Assembly: GCA_023442845.1 (NCBI GenBank)
Contig: JAEZXC010000017.1
Span: 1 to 31,892 of the forward strand
Source of the DNA: Actinomycetes bacterium
Lineage (GTDB): Bacteria > Actinomycetota > Actinomycetes > Actinomycetales > Demequinaceae
Direction of reading: 5' to 3'
DNA length: 31,892 nt
The stretch's first letter is position 1. Each line of letters starts with the position of its first letter. A program made the position numbers and the translations under genes. Under the pieces are notes generated by a model that ran no database searches, was not told where the DNA came from, and saw only the letters and a list, made by a program, of their open reading frames with translations. This document shows, piece after piece, positions 8,258 to 16,524 of the stretch.

Positions 8258-11229
8258 GATGCCCCCCCGACCTTTGCTTCACGCAACTCGTCCTGGTGTC
8301 GGTCAACTTGAGCGCCGAGGCTACGCAGAACGTCGAGCACAACGCCGAGGACCACGAGGTACACGCCGACATCGAACAGCGTCGACGTTCCCATGCTGAT
8401 GTCGAAGATCCCCCATGAGGCTTCAAACCACGTCGACTCGAGCACCTGCATCCCAAACAGAAGCGACGAGGCGCCGGTACCTGCGGCCAGGATGATGCCG
8501 CCGCCGAGGAGCCATCCCGCGTCGATTGGCGCTGCCTCGCCCAGTTCATAGCGTCCGCCCGCAAGGTAGCGGGCCACAATTGCGAGCCCGGCGAGCAGGC
8601 CTCCAGCAAAGCCGCCGCCCGGCGCGTTATGGCCCACAAAGAGCAGGTACACCGACACGACAATGGCTGGGTGAAAGAGCAACCGCACTAACACCTCGAG
8701 AAGGATGGAGCGGTTTGCCGCGGACAGCGTCCTCCCGGCGAGGAGCCATGAGCGCCGCGTGGGGGCCCGGTCCTCACCCGCTGAGAAGTCCATATCGAAC
8801 GACTCTTCTGCCGCGAAGGATTTCTCACCAAGCTTTGTGACCGGGCCTGTTTGCACTGGCTCAAGGACTGCGTCCGCACTGAGAACCCGCCGGCGCTCGC
8901 TGCGCAGACGGCCTGCTCGGGCAAGGCGCGGCGCTTGCCCCTCCCGGCCCGTGACAAAGAGCAAGCTCGCGACGCCGGTTGCGACAGCGACCAGCACCGA
9001 AATCTCACCCATCGTGTCCCACGCACGGATGTCCACAAGAATGACGTTGACGACGTTCTTACCGTGGCCCTCGACATACGCCAGTTCGGGCAGTTGCTCA
9101 GAAATCGGCGCCGCCGTGCGAGAACTGAGCGCGACGATCGCCACGGCCGCCATCGCCGCCCCCACCAAGATCCCGAGCGCAGCCCGTGAGAGGCGATGCG
9201 TGGGCTTGTGGCGATCCGCGATCTTGTGGGGCAGGCGCCGCAATACGAGGACGAAGACGACGAGCGTCACTGTCTCGACGAGCGCCTGGGTCAGCGCGAG
9301 ATCCGGAGCCCCATGGAAGCCGAACAAGGCGACCAATCCATAGCCCGTCATGCCGACGAGGAGCACCGCCGTGATGCGCTGACCCACCATCGCCGATGCA
9401 ATCGCGGCACCGCACATAACGACAGCGACGACGATCTGGAGCGGGTAGTCCCACGCGACGACGCTACGTGGAATCCGGCCACCAAAGGTCACCACCGCGG
9501 CGGCCGAGAACACAAACACGAGCAAGATCATCGTGAGGTAGCCAGGCAAACCGCGCCGTTGCAGGATTCGAGTCGACTTCAGACCAACCGCGTCGACAAG
9601 GCGCACGACGGCCCAATAGCCGCGCGACGCCTCGGGCAAGCGCGGCAGCCGGGCTTGTGCACGCAGAACAGGGGTACGGAAGGCAAAGAGCGCCGCACCG
9701 AGAGCGAAGATCAGCGCCGTCACGCCGAGCGCAGGACCAATGCCGTGCCACAAGGCAAGGTGATACGTGGGCGCCTCACCGAAAGCGGAGGCGTACGGCT
9801 CAAAGACCGGACCAAGGAGCCATGGGGCAATGCCGGTGACGAGGCCAAAGAGCGCCAAAGCGCCAGGCGCAATGAAGATTGCCGGATGCGACGGCCGCAT
9901 CGGTGTGGGCTCGAGCCGCGCGCGCGTCCCGAGTGCGCCAAATACAAAGCGTGCCGAGTACGCCACCGTGAGCACCGACCCCGCAATGGTGCCGATGAGG
10001 GCGATCCACGCCCAGATCGGCTGAGCCTCCATCGACTCAATGAGCGTGCTGATGACCGCTTCTTTCGCGACAAAGCCCACGAGCGGCGGGACACCGGCCA
10101 TCGATGCTGCGGCAAGTATCGCGATGACGCCGAGGAGCGGGCGGGAGCGGCCGACGCCGGAGAGTTCCCGAATGTCGCGGGTACCGGTGTCGTGGTCAAT
10201 GATTCCCACGACAAGGAACAGCGTGGCCTTGAACGCCGCGTGGCCGGCGAGAAGAGCCATGCCCGCGAGCGCGACATTCGGATTTCCGAACCCCAGCACG
10301 AGTGTCAAGAACCCGAGCTGGCTGACGGTGCCGTAGGCGAGGAGCAGCTTGAGGTCCGTCTGACGGAGCGAGCGCCACCCCCCAATCAGCATCGTCAGGA
10401 CGCCGATAACAACGAGAGATCCACGCCAGCCAGGCATGTCAGCAAAGCCGGGCGCAAGACGAGCGACGAGGTAGATGCCGGCCTTCACCATCGCTGCGGC
10501 GTGCAGGTACGCGCTCACCGGCGTCGGCGCCGCCATGGCGGATGGGAGCCAGAAGTGGAACGGCAAGAGCGCGCTCTTGGAGATCGCACCGACGAGCATG
10601 AGCAACACCGCGGTGATGGTCAACGCGTGGTCGAGAGGGGGAGGTTCGCTCACGATCGCGGACAGCGACGTGGTGCCGGCCTGGGCGACGACGATGACAA
10701 TGCCGACGAACATCGCCAAGCCACCAAATGTCGTGACCAAGAGGGCCTGCAGCGCGGCACCGCGCGATTCGCGCCGCCCAGTGAAATGACCAATGAGGAG
10801 ATAGGAAAGGACGGACGTCGCTTCCCAGAAAATGAACATGACGATGATGTCGTCGCTGACCACGAGCCCAAACATCACGCCGGCGAAACTCAAGAGAAAC
10901 GCGGCGAAGCGAGCAAGGCCCTTCGACATGTCGGTGAAGTACCACGTGCAGTAAATGAGCACGAGTGCGCCGACCACTGATACGACCATCGCCATGACCC
11001 ACGAGAGCATGTCGAGGCGGAAGGACAAGTCGATACCGAGGTGCGGAATCCACTCATGCGATTCGGTGATCGCCTCTCCGGTGCGCACACGCTGCGCCTG
11101 CTGCGCAGTCCATACCGCCGCTGCCGCGGGTGCTGCCGCCAAGACAAGAAAGACCTTGCGCCCCATGAGCCGGGTCAACGTGGGGGTGGCGAGCGCGAGA
11201 GCGGTAAAGACAAGCAGCAGTACTGTCAT
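8254..11229 (-). CDS. mnhA: Mrp-type cation/H+ antiporter, fused subunits A and B
   Basis: Largest subunit of the antiporter, 991 residues. Residues about 1-500 are NuoL-like: E136 in MFIFWEATSVLSYLLIGH, and lysines in ISKSALLPFHFWLPSA and AAAMVKAGIYLVARL. The MrpA-specific C-terminal part includes GFHGAPDLALTQALVETVTLV and VNVILVDIRAWDTMGEISV. A charged linker of about 80 residues leads into a complete MrpB domain (about 840-980) with LLFVGHNAPGGGFAGGLLAG and MGTSTLFDVGVYLVVLG. No separate mrpB exists in the operon, so the fusion supplies it, as in other mrpA-B fused operons. GAGGAG six bases or so before the ATG is a good ribosome binding site. First gene of the operon. Confidence 0.95.
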   Translation of the reverse strand: MTVLLLVFTALALATPTLTRLMGRKVFLVLAAAPAAAAVWTAQQAQRVRTGEAITESHEWIPHLGIDLSFRLDMLSWVMAMVVSVVGALVLIYCTWYFTDMSKGLARFAAFLLSFAGVMFGLVVSDDIIVMFIFWEATSVLSYLLIGHFTGRRESRGAALQALLVTTFGGLAMFVGIVIVVAQAGTTSLSAIVSEPPPLDHALTITAVLLMLVGAISKSALLPFHFWLPSAMAAPTPVSAYLHAAAMVKAGIYLVARLAPGFADMPGWRGSLVVIGVLTMLIGGWRSLRQTDLKLLLAYGTVSQLGFLTLVLGFGNPNVALAGMALLAGHAAFKATLFLVVGIIDHDTGTRDIRELSGVGRSRPLLGVIAILAAASMAGVPPLVGFVAKEAVISTLIESMEAQPIWAWIALIGTIAGSVLTVAYSARFVFGALGTRARLEPTPMRPSHPAIFIAPGALALFGLVTGIAPWLLGPVFEPYASAFGEAPTYHLALWHGIGPALGVTALIFALGAALFAFRTPVLRAQARLPRLPEASRGYWAVVRLVDAVGLKSTRILQRRGLPGYLTMILLVFVFSAAAVVTFGGRIPRSVVAWDYPLQIVVAVVMCGAAIASAMVGQRITAVLLVGMTGYGLVALFGFHGAPDLALTQALVETVTLVVFVLVLRRLPHKIADRHKPTHRLSRAALGILVGAAMAAVAIVALSSRTAAPISEQLPELAYVEGHGKNVVNVILVDIRAWDTMGEISVLVAVATGVASLLFVTGREGQAPRLARAGRLRSERRRVLSADAVLEPVQTGPVTKLGEKSFAAEESFDMDFSAGEDRAPTRRSWLLAGRTLSAANRSILLEVLVRLLFHPAIVVSVYLLFVGHNAPGGGFAGGLLAGLAIVARYLAGGRYELGEAAPIDAGWLLGGGIILAAGTGASSLLFGMQVLESTWFEASWGIFDISMGTSTLFDVGVYLVVLGVVLDVLRSLGAQVDRHQDELREAKVGGAS

Positions 11230-11335
11230 AGCGCTCCTCGCGGGCCGGGACGGTGGTCAGGGCGAGTGGCTCGCCGCCGAGACGGCCGCAAGCACCCTGG
11301 CTAGGCGCTTACGAGCGAGGAGTGAGGCTCCCCGT
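11230..11335 (-). promoter_or_regulatory. structured 5' leader of the mrp operon
   Basis: If transcription starts about seven bases after the TATACT box, the mrp mRNA has a leader of about 105 nt, unlike the leaderless neighbours. Two adjacent hairpins lie in it: GGCGAG/CTCGCC with a 3-base loop (11261-11275) and GCCG/CGGC with a 3-base loop (11276-11286). A competing stem CAGGG/CCCTG joins 11258-11262 with 11295-11299. The Shine-Dalgarno GAGGAG follows near 11234-11239. I recognise no known riboswitch class. A regulatory role is inference. Confidence 0.35.
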
Positions 11336-11341
11336 GCACAA

Positions 11342-11364
11342 AGTATACGGGCCCACACGTGGGC
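11342..11364 (-). promoter_or_regulatory. mrp operon promoter -10 with a palindrome in the spacer
   Basis: TATACT on the minus strand (11342-11347) is the best -10 upstream of mrpA. Directly upstream lies an inverted repeat, GCCCAC and GTGGGC separated by two bases (11351-11364), filling the place of the -35/-10 spacer. No good -35 is visible. The site lies only about 12 bases after the channel gene's stop. The palindrome may be an operator for an unknown regulator; its lack of a following T-run argues against a terminator. Confidence 0.45.
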
Positions 11365-11375
11365 TTTCCCTCGAT

Positions 11376-12227
11376 TCACTGAGGGTGAACGACGAGGGTT
11401 TCACCTTCTGGGGAGCGCTCCTCAAGCCGCTGGAGCTGCGCTCGCAACGCCCGTACTTCATGGAGAAGTTGAGCGTTCTCATCACGCTCTGGCTCCACCT
11501 CTTCACCTCGAAACTTCGCCTCGATCTCATGGCGTCGGTTCATGGCCTCAACCGTGACGGCGACGAAAAGGTTGAGCGCAATGAAGGTGGTCACCACGGT
11601 GAAGCACACGAAGTACATACCCACCCACGCATGCTCTCGCGCAAGCGGGGTGACAACGTCGGCCCACCCGTCAGACACCATGACGCGAAAGAGGGAGATC
11701 GACGATGTCCACAAATCCCCAAAAGCGTCTGGGCGTTCCGGCGCAAAAAGCATCGTTGAGCTCACTGCAAACATGTAGATGATCATGATGAGCAGTGCGC
11801 CGATGCTGAGGATGCCTGGGATCGCCGCCCCCAGTGCATTGACGACCATTCGCATGGAGCGCACGGCACTGAGCAGTCGCAAGACGCGAAGGAGACGCAA
11901 GACTCGCAACACGCCCGATCCCGAACCTGAAGGGATGAGCGCGATGACAACAACGAAGAGGTCGAACAGCGACCAGCCGTCCTTGAAGAATGCGAGACCG
12001 TTGGCGTACATCCGCAGGACGATCTCCACGACGAAGACCCCAAGAATGCCGTAATTGAGGCCGTGCAGCCACGTTCCCCAGGTCTCCATGACGCCCGGAT
12101 ACGTCTCCGCTCCGAGGATCACGGCATTGATGACGATGAGCGCGATGATCACTCGCTGGAACAGGGCCGACTCGGTGAGTGCCTTGACGCGCGCGCGGCT
12201 CATCCATGGGGGGGTGCTGAGGGACAT
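11376..12227 (-). CDS. one-domain voltage-gated cation channel (BacNav/BacCav superfamily)
   Basis: A homotetramer-forming 6-TM channel of 283 residues. S1-S3 lie at about 24-42, 57-76 and 84-100. S4 is clear, with arginines at 108, 111, 114, 117, 123 and 126. S5 is at about 135-163, the pore loop at 176-192, S6 at about 201-228, and an acidic segment plus coiled coil (about 250-270) forms the cytoplasmic neck, as in NaChBac and NavAb. The pore motif FRVMVSDGWAD aligns with FQVxTLESWxx of bacterial Na+ channels but has D186 in place of the Glu, Gly after it, and D190 at the end. The ATG at 12227 follows TACTGT by six bases; an ATG at 12203 has no ribosome binding site either. Channel identity is firm; ion selectivity is inference. 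Confidence 0.9.
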   Translation of the reverse strand: MSLSTPPWMSRARVKALTESALFQRVIIALIVINAVILGAETYPGVMETWGTWLHGLNYGILGVFVVEIVLRMYANGLAFFKDGWSLFDLFVVVIALIPSGSGSGVLRVLRLLRVLRLLSAVRSMRMVVNALGAAIPGILSIGALLIMIIYMFAVSSTMLFAPERPDAFGDLWTSSISLFRVMVSDGWADVVTPLAREHAWVGMYFVCFTVVTTFIALNLFVAVTVEAMNRRHEIEAKFRGEEVEPERDENAQLLHEVRALRAQLQRLEERSPEGETLVVHPQ

Positions 12228-12233
12228 GCGAGC

Positions 12234-12239
12234 ACAGTA
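12234..12239 (-). promoter_or_regulatory. -10 element of the channel gene, leaderless start
   Basis: TACTGT on the minus strand, six bases before the ATG at 12227, with no Shine-Dalgarno sequence between. Only 51 bases separate this start codon from the divergent glgX start, so the two promoters overlap back to back. Confidence 0.5.
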
Positions 12240-12266
12240 GCGAAGGCGCGCCACCTCCGTCTCCTG

Positions 12267-12272
12267 CACAAT
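12267..12272 (+). promoter_or_regulatory. -10 element of glgX, leaderless start
   Basis: CACAAT lies six bases before the glgX ATG and departs from TATAAT at the first and third bases. No ribosome binding site is present, so the transcript probably starts at the ATG. An out-of-frame ATG at 12271 lies inside the hexamer and would not be transcribed. Confidence 0.4.
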
Positions 12273-12278
12273 GGGCCC

Positions 12279-14429
12279 ATGGCTAACCCGCCCGTCCCCG
12301 CACCGCCCTCCCCGTCGCCTCACCGCCTTGGTGTTCATGTGGTGGACGGCGGCGTCATCGCCGCTGTATTCGCTTCGCACGCCACGAGCGTCGACCTCTG
12401 TCTCTTTGACGAATCAGGCGACGAGACCCGGGTGGCCCTCAATGGCCCTACTCACGGCGTCTGGCACGCATTTGTGCAGGGGGTGGGCCCGGGCCAACGC
12501 TATGGTTTCCGCGCGGCAGGCCCGTGGCAGCCAAAGCGTGGACACCGCTACAACCCCGCAAAACTGCTCCTCGACCCGTACGCGCGCGGCATCACGGGAC
12601 AAGTGAGTGCGTCAACAGCGCCGGGAGCGTCGGTCCTGCGTTCCAACCGCGATGGCACTGACTCCTCGCCATTTGTTCCGCGTGGCGTCGTTGTCCCCGA
12701 TCCCGCCGCGCCCTTCAACCATGCGAAGCCCTCCGTCCCGTGGCGCGACACCGTCATTTACGAGACTCACGTCAAGGGCTTCACCAAGCTCATGCCTGGC
12801 GTGCCGGAGGAGTTGCGCGGCACCTATGCAGGCCTCGCGCATCCCGCTGCCATCGAGTACCTCACCTCCCTGGGCGTCACAACGGTCGAGCTGCTCCCAA
12901 TCCATGCATTCACCTCCGAGCCCCATCTTGAGGGCCTTGGTCTCACGAACTATTGGGGTTACTCGACACTCGGCTTCTTTGCGCCGCATGCGGATTACGC
13001 GACGAAAGACGCACAGGAGCGCGGGCCCGAGGCAGTACGCGACGAGTTCCGAGGAATGGTCGACCTTCTCCACGCGGCAGGCCTCGAGGTCGTTCTCGAC
13101 GTGGTGTACAACCACACATGCGAAGGCGGCTGGGGTGACCGCGTGCTCAGCTGGAAGGGCCTCGATCACTTCACGTATTACCGCCATCAGCCGATGAACC
13201 CGCAGCACTACGACGATGTGACAGGCACGGGCAACTCGCTTGACTTTGGGCATCCGGCCGTCATCAAGATGGCGCTCGACTCGCTCCGGTACTGGGTCGA
13301 TGTGATGGGCGTCGATGGCTTCCGCTTTGACCTCGCGGCGACGTTGGGCCGCACCGCAACTGGCTTTTCGACCAACCACCCATTCCTCGTTGCACTCACC
13401 ACCGATCCGGTGCTGGGCGGCGCCAAGCTCATTGCAGAGCCGTGGGATATCGGTCTCGGTGGATGGCAAGTAGGCAACTTCCCCACCCCGATGTCCGAAT
13501 GGAATGACCGCTTTCGCGATTACGTGCGGACGTTCTGGCTCGAGTCGGGTGCCGCGAACCCCGGCCACAGGGAACACGCCACCGCTCCCGAACTCGCCAC
13601 GCGCCTCGCGGGCAGCGCTGACCTCTTCGCGCACACGGAGCCGTACGGCGTCCGCGGACCAGTCGCTTCCATCAACTTCGTCACCGCTCACGATGGCTTC
13701 ACTGCTTACGATTTGACCGCTTACCAGCACAAACACAATGAGGCCAACGGCGAGGACAACCGCGACGGCACCGACAATAATCGCTCGTTCAACCATGGGG
13801 TTGAAGGGCCAACCGAGGATCCGGCGATTCAGGCGGCACGTGAGCAATCGGTGCGCAACCTCCTCGGCACGCTGCTGCTATCCGCAGGGACGCCGATGCT
13901 GCTCGGCGGTGATGAGATCGGACGTAGCCAGGGCGGCAACAACAACGCGTACTGCCAGGACAACGAGATCTCGTGGATCAGTTGGGAGCTTGCGCCGTGG
14001 CAAGAGCAGCTCCGGGACACGGTCGCGTACCTCATCGGCGTGCGCCGTCGCCACGCCGTCCTTCGGCCGACTCGCTTCTATGACGGCGTCGACACCGACC
14101 CCAGGGATGAACAATTCCGCGCGGACTCTGCGTGGTTCACGGCGCAGGGAGAGCCCGAAAACGAGGATTGGTGGGAAGACCCACATACCCGCGCGGTGCA
14201 GTTCATGCGGTCGTTGTCCGACCCCAACGAGGCCGATGCTTTGCTTATCATCAATGGCGCTGCGGACACGGTGCCAGTCACCATTCCGGACGATGACGGC
14301 GCGTACTGGCATCTCGTGTGGGATTCAACATGGCCGACGCCACAGCGGCTTACGGACGAGCTCACCCGGCCGGGCGCAACGGTCGACCTGCCAGCGATGT
14401 CGTTGCGGCTCTATATCTCCCAGCACTAG
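12279..14429 (+). CDS. glgX: glycogen debranching enzyme GlgX (isoamylase type, GH13)
   Basis: Hydrolyses alpha-1,6 branches in glycogen after phosphorylase has trimmed the outer chains. From ATG 12279 it has 716 residues, the usual GlgX length. An N-terminal CBM48-like domain (about 12-110) precedes the GH13 barrel, which begins near DTVIYETHVKGFTKLMPGVP. Conserved region I is DVVYNHTCEGG. The nucleophile is D351 in GVDGFRFDLAATLG, the acid/base E387 in LIAEPWDIGLGGW, and the third carboxylate D472 in FVTAHDGFTAYD. GDEIGRSQGGNNNAYCQDN near the C terminus is typical of GlgX. The frame is open further 5' but without similarity. It precedes glgE by 79 bases, in an alpha-glucan gene group. Confidence 0.95.
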   Translation: MANPPVPAPPSPSPHRLGVHVVDGGVIAAVFASHATSVDLCLFDESGDETRVALNGPTHGVWHAFVQGVGPGQRYGFRAAGPWQPKRGHRYNPAKLLLDPYARGITGQVSASTAPGASVLRSNRDGTDSSPFVPRGVVVPDPAAPFNHAKPSVPWRDTVIYETHVKGFTKLMPGVPEELRGTYAGLAHPAAIEYLTSLGVTTVELLPIHAFTSEPHLEGLGLTNYWGYSTLGFFAPHADYATKDAQERGPEAVRDEFRGMVDLLHAAGLEVVLDVVYNHTCEGGWGDRVLSWKGLDHFTYYRHQPMNPQHYDDVTGTGNSLDFGHPAVIKMALDSLRYWVDVMGVDGFRFDLAATLGRTATGFSTNHPFLVALTTDPVLGGAKLIAEPWDIGLGGWQVGNFPTPMSEWNDRFRDYVRTFWLESGAANPGHREHATAPELATRLAGSADLFAHTEPYGVRGPVASINFVTAHDGFTAYDLTAYQHKHNEANGEDNRDGTDNNRSFNHGVEGPTEDPAIQAAREQSVRNLLGTLLLSAGTPMLLGGDEIGRSQGGNNNAYCQDNEISWISWELAPWQEQLRDTVAYLIGVRRRHAVLRPTRFYDGVDTDPRDEQFRADSAWFTAQGEPENEDWWEDPHTRAVQFMRSLSDPNEADALLIINGAADTVPVTIPDDDGAYWHLVWDSTWPTPQRLTDELTRPGATVDLPAMSLRLYISQH

Positions 14430-14470
14430 CCGCGGGTGATGACAATCGCACGGCCGGCGCGCGCGGCCCA

Positions 14471-14491
14471 CCTTTGTTGGTCCACCAAAGG
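14471..14491 (+). promoter_or_regulatory. palindrome upstream of glgE, candidate operator
   Basis: A 21-base dyad: CCTTTG pairs with CAAAGG, one mismatch, then TGG with CCA around a single central T. It ends four bases before the TAGGTT -10 box of glgE and covers the -35 position. It has no T-run, so it is a better operator than terminator for glgX. The regulator is not in the window as far as can be seen. Confidence 0.45.
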
Positions 14492-14495
14492 CAGG

Positions 14496-14501
14496 TAGGT
14501 T
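14496..14501 (+). promoter_or_regulatory. -10 element of glgE, leaderless start
   Basis: TAGGTT, seven bases before the glgE ATG at 14509, no Shine-Dalgarno sequence between. TTGTTG at 14474-14479, inside the palindrome, would be a -35 with a 16-base spacer. Confidence 0.5.
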
Positions 14502-14508
14502 CAGTCCT

Positions 14509-16506
14509 ATGGACCAGCTCCGTGTCGCGTCTGTTGGCCGCATCCCCATCGTGGGTGTATCTCCGTCACTTGAGGAAGGTCGGTGGCCGGCGAAAGCCGT
14601 CGTAGGTGAAGCGGTGCCGATCACCGCGACGATCTTTCGTGAGGGCCACGACGCCGAAGGCGCGACGGTCGTCGTCAATGCGCCCGATGGTCGCGAACAC
14701 GTCATCCCGATGCCGCAAGACGACTGGGGAAACTCGCGCTACCGCGCTGTCTTTATCCCCCAGGTAGAGGGCCTCCACTCATTCCGGGTCGAGGCGTGGT
14801 CAGACCCGGTGGGCACGTGGGCGCATGCGGCCGAAGTGAAGATCCACGCCGGGGTCGACGTTCAATTGATGCTCGACGAAGGCGTGGCCGTCCTCAGCCG
14901 TGCACTCAAGGAAGTGCGCCGCCCCACCGCCGCTAAGAAGCTGCTCGACGCGGCAATCACAACGCTAGCGTCGGCCACCGGTAAACCCGAAGCTCGCTTT
15001 CACGACGCGATGTCCGATGAGGTTCGCGCCGTGCTCCACGAAGCGCCACTGCGCGACTGGGTCACCACGTCCCGCGAGTACCCCCTGCTTGTCCAACGCG
15101 AAAAGGCGCTCGTCAGCGCCTGGTACGAGATCTTTCCCCGGTCTGAGGGCGCAAAGCTGGTGAAGAAGACCGGCGAGTGGAAGTCCGGCACCTTCACGAC
15201 GGCGGCGAAGCGGCTACCCGGCATTGCTGAGATGGGGTTTGACGTCGTCTATCTGACGCCGATCCATCCGATCGGCGCTACGCACCGCAAGGGCCGCAAC
15301 AACGCGCTCACAGCCGAGCCGAGCGACCCCGGTAGCCCCTATGCAATTGGCGCGGCCGAAGGCGGCCACGACGCGATTCACCCTGACCTTGGCACGTGGC
15401 GCACCTTCACCTCATTTGTCTCGAAGGCCCGCAGCCTCGGCATGGAGGTGGCACTCGACCTCGCCCTCCAGTGCTCCCCGGATCACCCATGGGTCGCCGA
15501 GCATCCTGAATGGTTCTCGACCCGTCTTGACGGCACGATCGCATACGCCGAGAACCCGCCAAAGAAGTACCAGGACATCTACCCGCTCAACTTCGATAAC
15601 GACCCTGAGGGTATTTACAAGGCTATTCGCGATGTCCTTGAGGTGTGGATTCGCGCAGGCGTCACTCTCTTCCGTGTGGACAACCCGCACACGAAGCCCC
15701 TCACCTTTTGGGAACGCCTGCTTGGTGAGATCGCCGAGGAGCACCCCGATGTGATCTTCCTGTCCGAAGCGTTTACGCGTCCCGCGATGATGCACACGCT
15801 CGCCAAAATTGGCTTCCACCAGAGCTACACGTACTTCACGTGGCGTCAGAGCGCAGAAGAGATGGGCGAGTACCTCGAAGAAGTCTCCGGCGACTCCTCC
15901 TTCTACATGCGACCCAATTTCTGGCCCACCACGCATGACATCCTCACTCCGGACATGCAACGTGGCGGCGCGCCGTACTGGAAGATGCGCGCCGCGCTCG
16001 CCGCAACCGCCTCCCCTTCGTACGGCATTTACACCGGCTACGAGTTCATCGAGTCGGTGCCACGGCCGGGAGTCGAAGAGCAGATCGACAACGAGAAGTA
16101 CGAGTTCAAGCCGCGCGACTGGGCTCGCGCTGACGACCAGGGCATGGTGACCCTACTTACCGCCCTCAACGCCCTGCGTAACGAGCACATCGCGCTGCGT
16201 CGCCTGCGTGGACTGACCGTCCATCGCACGACGAACCCCAATGTGCTGTGCTTTACCAAGCACGTGCCAGCAACAGAAAACCCGTCAGGGAAGACCGATA
16301 CGGTGATCGTGGTTGCTTCCTTCGATCCTCATTACGTTAACGATGCGGTCATCACGCTCGACATGTTGGCAATAGAGCGAGAAGACGGGGAGCGGCTCCG
16401 TGTGCACGACGCGATCTCGGGAGAGGACTACACGTGGGAACGAGAGTTCTTTGTCAGGTTGGATCCAGCGCGCACACTCGTCCACGTGGCGGTGGTGCGG
16501 TCATGA
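14509..16506 (+). CDS. glgE: alpha-1,4-glucan:maltose-1-phosphate maltosyltransferase GlgE
   Basis: Transfers maltose from alpha-maltose-1-phosphate to the non-reducing end of alpha-1,4-glucan (GH13_3), a pathway typical of actinobacteria. It has 665 residues, the family length. The N-terminal Ig-like domain (about 15-110) and a helical segment are followed by the catalytic barrel from about residue 200 (SAWYEIFPRSEG). The nucleophile is D391 in FRVDNPHTKPLTFWE and the acid/base E420 in FLSEAFTRPAMM, close to D394 and E423 of the Streptomyces enzyme. The ATG is favoured by the leaderless -10 box seven bases upstream. glgB follows after 18 bases, as in M. tuberculosis glgE-glgB. treS and the maltokinase gene are not in this window. 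Confidence 0.96.
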   Translation: MDQLRVASVGRIPIVGVSPSLEEGRWPAKAVVGEAVPITATIFREGHDAEGATVVVNAPDGREHVIPMPQDDWGNSRYRAVFIPQVEGLHSFRVEAWSDPVGTWAHAAEVKIHAGVDVQLMLDEGVAVLSRALKEVRRPTAAKKLLDAAITTLASATGKPEARFHDAMSDEVRAVLHEAPLRDWVTTSREYPLLVQREKALVSAWYEIFPRSEGAKLVKKTGEWKSGTFTTAAKRLPGIAEMGFDVVYLTPIHPIGATHRKGRNNALTAEPSDPGSPYAIGAAEGGHDAIHPDLGTWRTFTSFVSKARSLGMEVALDLALQCSPDHPWVAEHPEWFSTRLDGTIAYAENPPKKYQDIYPLNFDNDPEGIYKAIRDVLEVWIRAGVTLFRVDNPHTKPLTFWERLLGEIAEEHPDVIFLSEAFTRPAMMHTLAKIGFHQSYTYFTWRQSAEEMGEYLEEVSGDSSFYMRPNFWPTTHDILTPDMQRGGAPYWKMRAALAATASPSYGIYTGYEFIESVPRPGVEEQIDNEKYEFKPRDWARADDQGMVTLLTALNALRNEHIALRRLRGLTVHRTTNPNVLCFTKHVPATENPSGKTDTVIVVASFDPHYVNDAVITLDMLAIEREDGERLRVHDAISGEDYTWEREFFVRLDPARTLVHVAVVRS

Positions 16507-16524
16507 CGACGATCGGGGTGTCCT

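Noticed and set aside
9196..10980. A 594-codon open frame antisense to mrpA
   Set aside because: Highly charged His/Arg/Asp-rich translation without domains, fully inside a conserved gene.
12612..13847. A 411-codon open frame antisense to glgX
   Set aside because: No family similarity and no promoter; a shadow of the sense codons.
14471..14491. Intrinsic terminator of glgX
   Set aside because: No T-run follows, and the dyad overlaps the glgE promoter position.
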